NCBI GenBank assembly: GCA_033065855.1
Contig: JAVXUO010000656.1
Location: 62,001-126,000 of the forward strand
Length of the DNA: 64,000 bases
Direction: 5' to 3'
DNA from: Escallonia rubra
Lineage: Eukaryota; Streptophyta; Magnoliopsida; Escalloniales; Escalloniaceae
The notes beneath the pieces are model-generated. The model was not told the DNA's origin, did no database searches, and saw only the letters and a list, made by a program, of their open reading frames with translations. Below are positions 1-14,109 of the stretch, one piece after another; within the stretch, counting starts at the first letter, position 1, and every line of letters begins with the position of its first letter. Position numbers and translations under genes: made by a program.

Positions 1-1789
1 TTGCCCTTCCAAACTGTTCAATTTCTAATTTGGCATATAGGAATTGTAAAATCATTAAGCATAGAAAACGTAATACTTAGGTTATGGAGCATATAGGCAT
101 GGTAACATCACTATGAATTGTTATCGTATTAGAGCCGGGGAGAATGTTTTCTGAGAATTGATGCCCTTTTCCTATTTCTCAATTCTAAACCCAATAGGGT
201 TCATTGATGTGCTGCTAGGTCTAAGACTCAAAGGATTAGACGCAATTTAAAATTCTACAATCAAAAAGCTCTTATGACTCCCACCCCAACCCCCAAACCC
301 CATATGTATCCATGTAACATGCAAATATCTCCTACAAACGATCTATTTTGTAATATCGAACACCTAACTTCTAAGTAAAGAAATTCTAACCCTAATTTCT
401 ATCAGAAACAGCAAACTATTAATTCTTGCTTGCAATAAGTGATCGCACTCCACCAAAGAAAGAGAGTAGCGAGGTAACCTAGTAAAGAGACGACAAAGGC
501 AAGGGTGGCATCGAGTTCGAGTGTATGCAGTGAAGGAAGAGGAGATTAGAGTGAACAGGACTTCCTGCGCTTCAAAGGCTGCTCAGGTATTCTATCATAG
601 CGCAAGCGGCAGATTCAGATTGGAAGTCTAAGCAGTGGAAGTCTTCCCTACTGAGTAGCGATAAATCATTGTTTTTGTTACTATTTCCTAAAAAATCTAC
701 TAAAAATGGCTCTTGTTGTGGGATACATCAATCAAGAGCAATCACTGTCAAGCATATCTTTGGTAACTTGGAATATAATCGAATAATCACGGGCCAAGTG
801 TCGGGGAACAAGAACTTCTAATCTTTTTTTAGGCTAGTGCCGAGTGATAAAGTGTCACGTGTCACACATTTTCTTATCCCTTTCATTCAATACTCACATT
901 CTACGTGCCATTATGACTTTGGCAAAGTGCTAATCAACTTAACCTGCCACCCCATTGGCTGATCGAGGTGGTAGGGCTGATTCGCCATAGAATTCAACAA
1001 AAAGAAGTAGAAAAGTAGGAACATGAGAAACATGATGGAGAAGCTTTAAAAAGTTTTACCTACATTGTTTATGAACTGTTTAGGGTGGCATTGCCTAAAA
1101 CTGCAATGGGCATCGGTGCTTGTTTCCGTAGTTAAGTCTTTCTCTAAGATCACAACATCCTAAAAAGTGCCCCATATCCTCCTCTCTTGCCCAAAAATGC
1201 AAAAGATGGAAAAGCAGAGCAATGCCTCCCTGGTGAGTTTGTGGAGGCTGTGGCCACTACAATGGTAATGCTTATTATAACAGGTGTTACGCCTCCTCTT
1301 TTAGGCAAAGAAAAGTTTGTGCCTAAAACCAACTCATGCTTGATTCCCTTCGTAGCCGAAAGGCACATATACACCTTCAATAAGGCTAAAAATATAAAAG
1401 GTACAGGACTTGGAGGTCCCCATATTTGGCCCCCCGTATTAATGCTACCACTTGGCATAACTCACTGTGCCTCGACAAACAGCTTGCTCGTTGGATGAAG
1501 CACTTTCCTGCACTTCTTTTGTTGCTTAAAATGAAAAGGAAGCAACAGTAGCTTTCAACGCAGCAATACTGCATAAGGCTAAAATTTGACAAAAAGCCAT
1601 GAGAAAACTACAATGAAATTCAGCAGTTATCATTGCATGCATGCCCATTTTGTTTCTTACTGAACCAATTGAAGTGCCAAAGTACCAGCTGTATGATTTT
1701 GTAAAAAAAACTGTACAACTTAAAAAACATAAAATAAAGTCAGTCAAAGTACTCTCAATCAACCTAATACTACTGATTGCAAAATGTAA
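1..1789. other. non-coding stretch, no gene recognised
   Basis: AT-rich sequence with frequent stops in all frames. A plus-strand reading of about 100 codons at 1187-1498 and its antisense partner have no motif I recognise and are probably chance. I see no TE ends, tRNA or tandem repeats here. Confidence 0.5.
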
Positions 1790-2400
1790 GAGGTGTACCT
1801 TTACACGGGCGCGCACAAATGGCCGAGCTTCAGATTACGATCATCACAACGACATGCATGACAATCTCTATATTTGTTTGGAAATTTGTTGTTATGTTGG
1901 CATGGGTACAGCAGCGGGAAAGGAGGGTAAATCCGACCAGGTAGTGGTGGTTGGGGGGTGAGGGGTTTGGCGAGGGGGATGGAGGGACCAGACGTGCGGG
2001 TGCAAGTGTTGTGTGCGTAGAATAGACATAATTGGTTTGGGGAAAAGGGCATTTGGAGGGAAATTGAAGTGGGTGGGTGGGTGGGGTGGGAATGGCCGCC
2101 AGAGGGGGTGGGGGTGGGTGGGGTTGGAAGGATTTTGTAGGGAATAATCTAATTGTGGAAAGAGATGGGAAAGGAGCGGGGACCAGGGTCAAACAGGATT
2201 GGGGGGAAGGGTAATTTGGGGGATGGGAAAAGAAATGATTTTTTTTTAAAAAAAAAAACCCATTTTTTTTAACTCATCCCCTTTTTCATAAAGTTCTAAA
2301 AGTAACCCCACTTTTTCACAATTTTTCAAAATAAACCCACAATCTACAAATGTTTTACCCCAAAACCACTCTAATCCTAATTTTCCCTTTCTATTAACTA
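1790..2400 (+). repeat. G-rich long terminal repeat of a Mutator-like element, copy A
   Basis: The block begins with a motif around TACCTTTACAC and GCGCGCAC. It then has about 300 bases of G-rich plus strand, then an A/C-rich tail with several AACCCA words and a TTTACCCCAAAACC motif, ending near AATTTTCCC. The same order occurs at 12528-13175, and the second half occurs at 7628-7985 and inverted at 4914-5178. Four copies in two orientations, with one pair facing each other, fit the long TIRs of plant MULEs. The proline-rich minus-strand readings here only translate the G-rich strand and are not genes. Confidence 0.6.
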
Positions 2401-2430
2401 TCCAAACACTCATCTTTGCCTAAAACTAAC

Positions 2431-2432
<2 letters not shown>

Positions 2433-2463
<31 letters not shown>
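2433..2463 (+). repeat. (CT)n microsatellite
   Basis: About 15 uninterrupted CT units, directly abutting the palindrome at 2464. Confidence 0.9.
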
Positions 2464-2466
<3 letters not shown>

Positions 2467-3236
2467 GGTTGTCTAATACCATGTCATCAGCTTAGATGGT
2501 GTTAGACTACCACTAAATAATTGTCAACTAATCAAAATAATAGTTAGGGAGACAAACTTTCACGTGATCTTGTTTGAGATTTGGGACTTGTTTGCATGAG
2601 CCCACATCCAGCCTGACTGTGTGTGGAACTCTCAATATTTTGCCAGACTTTTCGGCACCATCTCCTTCACTAACCTAATTTTGATAAATTATACATTATT
2701 CTTCTTCAACTCTTTTAAACATGTCATCATAATATGTAGTTCCCAAGAAAGAACCCTGATTAATCTAAACATGGTTCTGCCTTGGGGCTTGAAGACCAAA
2801 CCTCCCAAGCCATAACGCAACTAAATTCTTCATGTGGAGATCTGTCAAACCAAAAAATAAGACCATTGATTGAACTCAATTAGAGATCAGAACTCGGCAG
2901 GATCTACCATTAGATGGTGTTGTTTTCAACAAATTGTTTTAGATTCAGCAATCTTGTGTTGAAGTGGTGATCAGGGATCTCATATGATGGTTTGTGTGTG
3001 TGTGGAAAAAGAGATAGGGTGGGCGGATGGGAGAGAGCGTATTGCAAGATACAGAGTTTTAGGGCTGGAGTTGTGACTTTTGTATTCATCTTATTTCCTA
3101 TTATAGTTAATCATGGTTAAAATTATTTGTATATAGTTGGATACTTGTCCCACCAACCTATTATTTTGTTTAGTTAGTAAATTTTTAGTAGTTGTTTAAC
3201 ACTTCTAGGCTGATGACGTGATATTAGACAACCACT
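2464..3236. repeat. pair of short palindromes bounding a 770-bp segment (MITE-like)
   Basis: At 2464-2514 an arm starting AGTGGTTGTCTAATACC is followed, after about 17 bases, by its imperfect inverse GGTGTTAGACTACCACT. At 3186-3237 a second palindrome has the same words in the opposite orientation. The outer arms of the two therefore also form about 28-bp inverted repeats around the intervening segment. This resembles a foldback or TIR element. I see no coding sequence inside and no convincing target duplication. Confidence 0.45.
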
Positions 3237-3704
3237 AAATATTTTCTCCTCTCTCTAGCCAAACAAAACCTCTTCATGGTTAGTGACATCGACGGCAAGA
3301 ATGAGGAGGTGATATTTTGGCTGCCCTTGTTGACGTTCCTGGGAAGAAGATGCGTGAATTTGTTGAAATTTTTGTGGTCATTTTTTTGGTAAAAAGTACA
3401 ACTAAATAGTGCATGAATTCAAGGACGCAGGTCTGAGGGTAGTGAGGTTCTTCGCAGGAAGTACTAGAACTTTGGTGGTAAAATTACATGTATCGGTGAG
3501 GCCGAAACGTGCTTCAGTGGACTAACGACAAGCATGTTGGGAAGTGGGCCAATATGACTAGGATCGTGAAGATGAGCTGCTTCACCCGCACAGTGGACAG
3601 GAGGCCCTGAATGTGAGCAATGATTTGACACCCTACAAAAATGAATTTAGGTGTTAGCAACATCCTCAATCATACCAGGGAAATGAAAAAAAAAACCAGC
3701 ATTA
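3237..3704. other. non-coding stretch
   Basis: Unique-looking sequence beside the MULE relic. No further transposase domain can be followed into it on either strand. Confidence 0.4.
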
Positions 3705-4049
3705 AAGTCAGTACATCGCATCGGCTAATTGTCCCCCATTCGGCATCCCATCGGCGATGAAAACATGGATTTTGGCTCCTGAATGTAAACTCAACATTAA
3801 AGTCAAAGACCGCTGGTTTTGCAACGACAGCATCTGCCCCGTCTCTTCATTTGTGCAAAACAAAAATTACTTGTTGCGTGAATCAATAGAGCACGCATCA
3901 CAGGCCTCGGCTACAAATTGATCGTACAATGTTGTTTCATCCACATATAGCAGCTGGTTGTTTCCTCCCTCTACGACAATTTGACCAGCAACGTTGCGTC
4001 GAACACCCCCCCAGTGGCAGTAGCAGTATAACTCCTTCACGCTACCCAT
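3705..4049 (-). pseudogene. Mutator-like transposase, N-terminal relic
   Basis: Read on the minus strand, about 115 codons give a segment of the MULE/MuDR N-terminal type. It starts CHWGGVRRN, continues VEGGNNQLLYVDE and a Y-x-x-F stretch, and after one in-frame TAA resumes with NEETGQMLSLQN and ends HSGAKIHVFI. In the family this precedes the zinc-finger and DDE catalytic parts, which I cannot find downstream. The fragment lies among several copies of a G-rich terminal repeat, so it probably comes from the element that mobilised them. Assignment rests on motif order, not a database match. Confidence 0.5.
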
Positions 4050-4913
4050 TTAGCATCTGCATGTATCAAATTATCAAAAAACTATGCATTACATTATACA
4101 ACGCGACTGTCGTGATCATGCATACCCATATTGCAAAATTGCAATGATTTTATACACATAGTACATATAACGGTAAAATATACAAAGTAAGGAGTTTGAA
4201 TGATCATGGAACGTAAGCTAATATAGTTCGGTTGTACTAAAGATGGACAATTGCCGAAACCGACGTTCGATGAAGGTAATACCGTGTTGGTAGACCCGAC
4301 GTTTCCAACACTTATAACCACCGAGGTGAAGGTCGAATGGGGAGCATATATATCAAATGTCAAAGACCAATTTATCGAAAAGACAGATATTAAGATAATT
4401 CGATGGAAAGAGGTTGTATTTATGGAAACTCAAGAAGATGTTGGTTTCCCCATAGTCGCATGAATTGGTAGGTCTATACCAGTTTTGTTAGAGGAGCAAA
4501 CGGAGGGATAATTCCGACTACATGATATGAACAACGACACTGGATGATCAAACCACATAACAGGTGTATTGGGCAAGTCGATAGCAATACCGACTACACA
4601 CGAAAAAGGATCATGGCCAACCAAACAGGTCCACCAATGTATTGGATGGAAGATCGGTTGGCTCAAGAATATATATATATATATCATGTCCCTGGCAAAG
4701 ATGAAATCTTCCCTTAGTGTCTCTCAACCACCTAAATCTGGAGTTATGCTATCATGGTCGTGACGATGCGAAGGTTTATGAAAGAGGGCAAATTCCAAGT
4801 GACCGTCACGTGCGAGGATTTGCACTCAAAATCTTTGTGTCGCGTGAGTTTCCAAATAAGCTTATATTGACAGGACGGGAAATGAATCGAAGTACACTTC
4901 TACGGCATGCAAG
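4050..4913. other. non-coding stretch with an unassigned short reading
   Basis: A plus-strand reading at 4251-4463 (about 70 codons) has plausible composition and continues past stops to about 4770, like a decayed exon. I recognise no family. A short (TA)n tract lies at 4670-4685. Confidence 0.3.
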
Positions 4914-7881
4914 ATGGGTCTACTTTTTATAATTTATGAACAAAGGGTAGAGGTTAAGAAAAGATGGGTTTTTTCAACTCCTTTAAATTGCTCTACCCAA
5001 AGTACCCTCCCCCATCTTCCCCTCCAAATCACATTTGACAATCTGCAATACATACATGCCCCACAGCCCCTCACCCTCCCACCCATATCCTTCCCACCCC
5101 CACCCCATGCGCCACCCTACCCCTACCCACCCATCCACCAACCGCCCAAGTCCCACAGTAGATTTACATTACTATACCGCTGCAACTGATATGTGAGTGG
5201 TAGAGGGAAGACATTGTCTTTGTCACTTCAAATGAGTAGCGTTTAATTCATCAAAACCCAAAATCTATTAGTAACATGATGAAATACCAGGATTAAAGAT
5301 TATGTACCATAAATTTTTCTGATTATACAATGGCAACTCTTCATAGAACCCAAGCACAAACCCTGGTTTCATCTGTAACTTGCCTAGGCTAAAGTGGGGA
5401 GATGCGAATCTGCATGCTTTGAAGTCCAGGTTGTTCCAGAGATCCAATTGTATCTCCTTAACTTGAGAGGTTACACATTACCTGACAGCAAAAGAAGCAT
5501 CATACGAATGTAAGGTTGTTTCAGTATGCCTTTTCTTTGTCATAGTTATCTAAATGTAAACCCAAGCAAGGTCGTTTCGTAGCTGAGTAAGGAAAGGGGG
5601 CCATAGAATCACACATTTTCACACGCGTTAATAATTCCGAGCTAGCTTAAGGTGTGTTTTGTGTGTTCATTTCTCTGTGATGTGGACACCCTTTAATCTG
5701 TAGCGTACTTTTTTCTAATCACAGCTCCACTGGAGCTATATTAAAGTTTACGCCCTCCTCTTCAGTGACATCAGACCAATCCACATTCGATCAAGTTTAG
5801 TAGTCACATCATCGGTCCAAATTTTCTTAGGAAGTTGATTCTCCCGTAGGACAACAAACACAAAACGCAGCGCACTTGTTATTAAACATATAGGGTATAA
5901 ACATGGTTTACTTTGATGCAAGTCATTTTCTCCAAGACTACAAGTATGGTTGTGTGAAAGTGCTTGTCCGTTTTTTCAGATAATCAAGTCATTTCTTCTC
6001 TTACAACCAATGGAATAGAAACTTTGCCAAAGAGAGTAGCTTGTATTAGAGCACGCTTGACTCTGCCATAGGACAACAAACACACACCCAAAAAAAAAAG
6101 CTAATAGGGTTGGTAAGTTTTCTTGGACACAAGTCAATTTCTACAACAGTGCAAGTCCTGATATGCAAAGATGCTTGCCATTTTATGCAAATATTCAAGT
6201 CGTTTCTTCTCGTGCACCTAATTTAATAGATACTTTGCCCTATTTGCGAATGAAGACGTGGTTTTGGAGTTCTTAAAGCTCGTCCTTTGCAAAGTGGGCT
6301 AGCGTCACTGTCAATGGTACTAAAATGCATGCTACACCATAATGGCACCACGTGTATAGGATGCGGCAGGAAGTACTATTTTCGTCCCTGCAAAATGGCA
6401 CCATGTTTTTACTAGGCATATCTACATCCAATTGTGCTATGATATAAGCTCTTCCCTTAGGCAAAGTTTCGATTTTATTAGTTGCAAGATTAGAAACGAC
6501 TTGAATAGCTGCATAAACTCACAACCATCTTTGCATATCTATACTTGCATTCTTGCAAAAAAAGACTTGTGACAAGCTTGAGCCATTCATAACTGTCTTT
6601 TGTTCTTGAATACTGTCGGTCTCTAGGTGCAACATGATAATGGTTATTTTCCTCCTCAAACAACCAACCTCACAAGCACCACTTGGAAATCTAAACAGAA
6701 CATATGCATTGCAGCCTAATCACTTCTCTTAGTCAAGTTCCCTTTCATTCCAATTTAAAATCATCCTCATCATTATCAGGATTAACATATGTTACAAAGT
6801 AAGAAAGATGTCAAGAAACGAAATAACTTAATCATAGCACACGATTAATAATAATTTTTTAGCTACCATAAGCAAGATACACTAAATGTCATCAAGTGTC
6901 TAAGTGCCTGAACTAGCATTGTTTCTTGTTCTCTAACTTGCTCAAAATCAGCCATGCGTATCCTTTATCTGAGTGATGCCATGTTCTTTTTGGCTACAAA
7001 AGCAACATAAGCAAATAGAATAAAGGCTGCTTGATTGGTCGCGTGCCATGTTGGCCCTTGGTTGAACAAATATGGTGCTAGAGTGGTTTGTGATGCAGCT
7101 AGCAATGTCCAAGCAAAGCTGAATACTCTAAATCCGTAATCAGGGGATGGCCTAAAGCTCAATACTGAGTGCTAAAAACCACCATTACAGCCCTTCCGCT
7201 CCCATTTAGTCTACTGGACAACAAACTAATGTTGTTGTATGGACCTTGATTCCTGTGGCTATTCTTCTTCCTATCATGTTTTTGTTTTGTTTACTTTCAG
7301 ATTTTATACTTATTAGACGGCAACGAGTTTGATGTTATATTGTTTCTCTGTTTTGTATTAAGCATTTATAGTTAGGTTTTTTGCGATTGATAACAGATGA
7401 TGGGCAACAAGAAGTTGCATTTAAATACACTTGCATCTGCTTGGTAGTAAATTATTTTTATGAGCATCATGAACATGTGCAAAGCCGGAATTGGGTATGG
7501 ATTATTTACTTTGAAGGAGAAAAGTGTTTTATTCCTATAATCCTCAAGATAGATGTAGGGAAGGTAGCTAAGTATTATTTGAAGGCACTGATTGTGGTAG
7601 AAGCCATTTGACCCACCAAGTAGCCCCATACAGTAATGTAAATCTAACATGGGACTTGGTGGATGGGTGGGTGGGGGTAGGGTGGCACATGGGGTGGGGT
7701 GGGAAGGATAGGGGTGGGAGGGTGAGGGGCTGTGGGGCATGTATGTATTGCAGATTGTCAAATGTGATTTGGAGGGGAAGACGGGGAAGGGTACTCTGCG
7801 TAGAGCAATTTAAAGGAGTTGAAAAAACCCATCTTTTCTTAACCTCTACCCTTGTTCATAAATTATAAAAAGTAGACCCAT
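4914..7881. mobile_element. non-autonomous Mutator-like element with about 260-bp inverted terminal repeats
   Basis: Positions 4914-5178 and 7628-7881 are near-identical inverted copies, sharing for example ATGGGTCTACTTTTTATAAT at the outer end and GTAATGTAAATCTA at the inner end, with a G-rich middle. The right arm continues outward to about 7985 with the same tail as copies at 2.2 and 13.1 kb. The left arm is cut at 4914, so the left terminus is truncated or rearranged. The 2.4 kb interior shows no transposase. It contains its own repeats (5850-6240 tandem, 6460-6570 inverted) and a minus-strand reading at 6965-7162 that I cannot assign. Confidence 0.6.
5850..6575. repeat. tandem plus inverted repeats inside the MULE interior
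   Basis: Two direct copies, about 220 bp apart, each begin with AGGACAACAAACACA (5860 and 6071) and run through a TCAAGTC-TTTCTTCTC block to an ACTTTGCC end. A third copy of the second half lies inverted at about 6465-6565. The inverted pair could fold into an imperfect hairpin several hundred bases across. Confidence 0.55.
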
Positions 7882-7985
7882 ATTTTCTTAAGTTTTCAAA
7901 ACAAACCCACATTTTATAAAAAATTTACCCCAAAACCCCTCATTTCTTAATTTTCCCAATATTAACCAACTTCAGAAGACACTAT
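7628..7985 (+). repeat. right terminal repeat of the MULE-like element, copy B
   Basis: This is the same orientation as copies at 1790-2400 and 12528-13175 and inverse to 4914-5178. The outer tail has AAACCCACATTTTATAAA, then TTTACCCCAAAACCCC, and ends at AATTTTCCCAATATT. Confidence 0.6.
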
Positions 7986-8875
7986 ACACGTCTCAGATTG
8001 CCTTAACAGCACTAATGTTGCATTAAAAGCAACTTACATGCATTCGACCATATTTAAAATCTGCTCATATAGATTAACATGTTAACGTACTTGGTAAAAC
8101 TTTAGGCCGTTAATTATTAACCATTGATGTTTCCTACATCGGCTTATATTCTCGAGAATAGAAATGTTAGGATTGCTTCGGTCTTTATTGCCTAACTGAA
8201 CGATGCATACATCAAGGCATGACTATTTCAAGGCATTTTCTTTATTTCTCTCATATATGCTTGATGCTAAAGATTTCATATAACTAACTAACGAACATTC
8301 GTTTTGTGATAGTATAAATAGGAGACATGCTTGATGCGGGATGTATCACTAAAACCAAGTTTTCCAAATTAGCATTCAATCCTAATGTCCCATAAAATGC
8401 TCCTTAATTGATGCTAGCTTAAACATATTGGGAAGCAGAAGGAATTACTGGAAAGATTCATGCAACAAGGTTTAGTTTGTTGCATGAATCTTTCCGGAAT
8501 GAGGTGTCTACCACTGGCTAAGATCAGGTCTAAACGTTAACTCTTCCTCTGGGGCCCTTATAATTGACAAGTGAGATATGCATAATGACGCCAAAACCAA
8601 CTTGGTTGACCTCTAAATCAATGTGTGCCTGCATAAGGGACACATCTTGCTGCAAGCAAAAGAATGGCATTCAACATTCATCGTCAAGCATGACATATCA
8701 TAGCTCATGATGGCAGTTCGAACAAAAGCATGTGCATGTAAAATCATTTGCAATGGCAAAATAATCTTTTTTTAATTGCGTATCTTCTTTTTCTTTTGTC
8801 ATACGTGTGCGATATCTTATTCTACCGAATTGAATACTTCGAGCTCACGGTGGGTTTTTTTTGTTTAAGCCTATA
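7986..8875. other. non-coding stretch
   Basis: Holds the hairpin at 8450-8495 (listed separately) and otherwise no recognisable gene or TE end. The last five bases, CTATA, are the left target duplication of the solo LTR. Confidence 0.45.
8450..8497. repeat. perfect 19-bp-stem hairpin, inverted copy at 11732-11762
   Basis: GGAAAGATTCATGCAACAA (8450-8468), an 8-base loop, then its exact reverse complement (8477-8495). The loop plus right arm (8467-8497) recurs as an exact 31-base inverted copy at 11732-11762. The segment between, which carries the solo LTR, is thus flanked by inverted repeats. The loop is too short for a typical plant microRNA precursor; a transposon terminus is more likely. 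Confidence 0.7.
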
Positions 8876-10778
<1,903 letters not shown>

Positions 10779-10783
10779 CTATA

Positions 10784-11284
10784 CCTCTTCTTTTTCTTGT
10801 AATTGCACTCATTAGATTGCACTCATTCATTTGTCATTTCAATTGGTGTACATTAGGTTGACGTAAAAAGCAACAGCAAGGTATAGAGAGAAGTATGAGA
10901 TTGCATTGAACTCGTGGACAGTGTTTTCGAGTCATCATCGTCATCTAGGCCTTCGTCCCACATCGTTAGTTCGGCTAAATGAATCATTTGCTTTCATTTC
11001 CCTCAATCAAAGCATAGGACTGGTACGGGGCACATGTTTTCTTACAAATCCTTAGCAATCAAGTACTTTCACACAACTTATACCTCTAAATCGTTTTTCC
11101 CAATAAACTTGTCACAAATCAACTTCTTCTTACAACGTCACTAGCCTCACTGCCGTCCTATAAAGCTTTGCTTGCAATTTGAGAAAAATAACAAAATCAC
11201 AAAGCACCCAAAAGCCAATCTCTACTTTAACGGATTGCTCTAAATCCTGCAGGCAACAAGCTCGTCAACCTCTCCCACCTTGTG
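10784..11284. other. non-coding stretch
   Basis: No gene recognised. The right part may be decayed flanking sequence of the adjacent LINE relic. Confidence 0.4.
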
Positions 11285-11665
11285 CGCATCCTCCTCGTTA
11301 ATCTCTCCCTCCTTGTGCCCATCCATTTTAATATCTTCCCGAGTGCCTCCTAGTTTTACTAAAATTGAATCTCATCTCCTGCTTAATCCAAAACCTTTGA
11401 ATTTTAAAGTACTCCCCATAACTTTAACTTAACTCACTCCTACTCTAGCCTCATCAAAGTAAATTAGATCATACGCAAATAAAATAAAACGACGAACATC
11501 ATCCTAAATACGATTAGAGAGGTTCTCCATTACCAACGCATAACCATAAGCTTCTAAAATCAAAGCATTGGTGAAGTCCATTTTATTGTTCTCACGTTAG
11601 TAGTAGCTCGTTCAAACATATCCTTCATCAAATCAACATAGCTTATAGGGACTCCTTTTTCACTA
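11285..11665 (-). pseudogene. LINE (RTE-like) reverse transcriptase relic
   Basis: Read on the minus strand with frame changes, the order matches the palm of plant RTE-type reverse transcriptases. It has a YVDLMKDMFERATTNVRT segment, then LVMENLSNRI, then the degenerate catalytic region FAYDLIYFDE (family norm FADD), then LKFKGFGLSR. Several stops interrupt it and the normal GLHQGS motif is missing. It is clearly dead and truncated at both ends. Confidence 0.6.
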
Positions 11666-11731
11666 GAGCTTGCTACTCATAAATCCACAAAGACCATGGG
11701 AAGATACACTCTTGTGAAGAAGAAGGAATTA

Positions 11732-11762
11732 CCGGAAAGATTCATGCAACAAACTAAACCTT
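11732..11762. repeat. inverted partner of the 8467-8497 hairpin arm
   Basis: CCGGAAAGATTCATGCAAC and the following 12 bases are the exact reverse complement of 8467-8497. The preceding GAAGGAATTAC matches 8439-8449 in direct orientation, so about 11 more bases are shared on one side. Confidence 0.75.
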
Positions 11763-12527
11763 TGACTGAGTAATTCCAAAGACTACCACTTCCCTCTCAT
11801 TGAAATTGCATCAATACTGTTGGTCTCAAGTCTCAACAGAAACAACAGAAACAACAGAACCAAGTATGTTACCTTAAACTTCAAATGTCAAATTATACTA
11901 AACTGAATCTAGCTCGAGTAACCAAATCTGAAATTTCTCCAAAATAGAAGACACGTTAATCTTGACCTAAAAAATTCATTTCTTAAACTTTTGAGGGCTT
12001 TCCTTATACTTTGAAGTGCTGAAACCTCTAAGTGCCCAATTAAAACTTAATCAATCACTATGTAACTTATGATTCTAATTTAACTTAGCCATGAAAATTG
12101 GCATATGATTCCAAAGTAAACTTCATGATAGCAGCAGACACATGTGTGCATAAAATAAATATGCGGGTATATGGCATGAAACTTAAAAGGAAATCATCCA
12201 TGTTTTACACAAGCTACATATGTATACTCTCATACACAAGGATGTACATATCTTCGGACTAAAGCAAATAGTACACGTCAAGCACCTATTCAGAAAGTAT
12301 TTAACTTGTTATTACTTGAACTAAACTCAAAGCACTCACTCACCTCAACCTTTGAGAGAGAGGTGCACATCTAATTTAAAAGCAACACTCAAAATGATGC
12401 AGAAGAATGACACAAGGGGATGCAGAAACAACACAAAAGTTGGGACAATAGAACAGAAACAACAGATAACAGTGGGGCTATACAGCGGCGCGAACGAACA
12501 AACGTAGAAGAAACATGCTGATCACTC
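11763..12527. other. non-coding stretch
   Basis: AT-rich. A short direct repeat of ACAACAGAAACAACAG occurs near 11840, and related words recur near 12430. No gene seen. Confidence 0.4.
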
Positions 12528-13175
12528 AAAAAATGTAAGAAGGGGTACCTTTACACTGGCGCGCACCAACGTCGAGCTTCGGAAGCGACATGCATGAAAC
12601 GATCCTTGATTTTGTCGACACGGCGTCCGTTACAGCAGCGGGGACGGAGGAAGGACCACCACGTAGTGGTGGTTGGGGGCTGAGGGGTTGGGCGAAGAGG
12701 ATGGAGGACCGGGCTGTGAGGGAAGTGCTGGGTGCGGGGAGGAGACAGCCGTGCTTGGAGGAGGAAGACAGCCGTGCGTGGAGTTTCGGCTTGGGGGACA
12801 GTCGCGGTTGGGGGGAAATATGGGGGTCGGGGTGGGGTGGGGGTGACCGCAGAAGGGGGTGGGGTAACCTGCGGGGTTGGCGGGGGGGAGATGGAGTGGG
12901 GTAGGGAGAATTGGAGGGAAGGGGGATGAAGTGGTCGTCCGATTGGGGGAGAGAATGGCTGGGCGGAGGGAACGAAGTGGGTTTACTGTGGGGAGGGGCA
13001 TTTTGGGGAAGGGGAAATGCTGATTTTTTTAGAAACCCATTTTTCCACAACTCACCCCACCTTTCAGAAATTTTAGGAATTGGCACCCTCTTTTCACAAT
13101 TTTCACAAAAAAAAACCCATTAACCCCAAATATTTAATAAAAAATCCCATCTTTTCCCAATTTTCCCAATAAAGA
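12528..13175 (+). repeat. G-rich long terminal repeat of a Mutator-like element, copy C
   Basis: Starts with a GGGTACCTTTACACTGGCGC block like copy A. A G-rich stretch (12650-13010) and a tail with AAACCCATTTTTCCACAA follow, ending near TTTTCCCAATAAA. The long proline/serine-rich minus-strand reading at 12526-13086 is a by-product of this base composition, not a gene. Confidence 0.6.
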
Positions 13176-14109
13176 AAGACAAAAGTGAAGCTTAAGCACT
13201 TTCCATCTTCAAGGACCTTATTTTTCTCATCTTTTTAGGCCACGTGGTTTCGCTGGAGTAATGCTGGGCTTTTTAGTTCAATCTTGAAAAATTAACTCCA
13301 GATGGCAAACTACGAGTTATTTAAAGGCAGTGAAATTTACTTTCTTAAATACAAGAATTACGATTAATCGTATTGTAATGTAACGAACCGCTTTAAAAAA
13401 ATTTAACTCTAGACCCACGAAAAGTTCTTGACTCGAGCTAACATCTTATTTTATCGTTCTAAGAGAAACAAAAGTAAAAATTATGAAAACATCCTTAATG
13501 ACTCTAGATGCCCTACTAGATTCCTAATCTATCGAAAACGAAGATGGTAAGTTCAAGGACTAAGTTATACAACCAGAAGGTATTAGATACCTATTATACT
13601 CTAATAGCCTCTACTTTGTTGTAATGATTTTTTGGCCTTTAACATATATCACATATATGCAAAGGATCCACCCTACGCGTGGTCAAATGGCCTATGTATC
13701 CAGTCGGACAAACCGAAATCAAAACCATATAGTTCTGACTTTTCCTTATAGGAGGTGACCTTACCTTTGGTCTTTGACGTAAATGGAACGAAATGAATTT
13801 GAACAACTCTTTTTATGTTTTATCTATTGACCAAACTTTGGTCGCGCGGATGGGTGATATTCTAGAGTTTTCTTTTTAGCCTAAACTAGAAAGCACTATA
13901 AAGTTACCTCTAGATGATTCTTGCTCAAAAGACTAAAACCATCTCGTTATGAATCCACGATGCAAGCATATAAAAAATATAGAGAATTTCATATGAAATG
14001 TTGACTTCCATCTTAGAAATGATGCACCAACTCTAATGAGAAATGGTTCAACATTTCTAGAGAAAATAGTCTCTCCTAAACTGTAGCCCAAAGGTTCCTT
14101 TTATAGAGG
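13176..14109. other. non-coding stretch
   Basis: No gene or TE end recognised. It may include decayed LINE 3' sequence from the element at 14110-14735. Confidence 0.4.

Noticed and set aside
6965..7162. 65-codon minus-strand reading inside the MULE interior as a captured gene
   Set aside because: I recognise no family and no splice structure; kept only as an unassigned reading.
8450..8497. microRNA precursor
   Set aside because: An 8-base loop with a perfect 19-bp stem is too short for a plant MIR hairpin; a small-RNA source of another kind remains possible.
12526..13086. 186-codon proline/serine-rich reading on the minus strand
   Set aside because: It lies within a G-rich terminal repeat that has other copies; length and composition follow from few stops in C-rich sequence.
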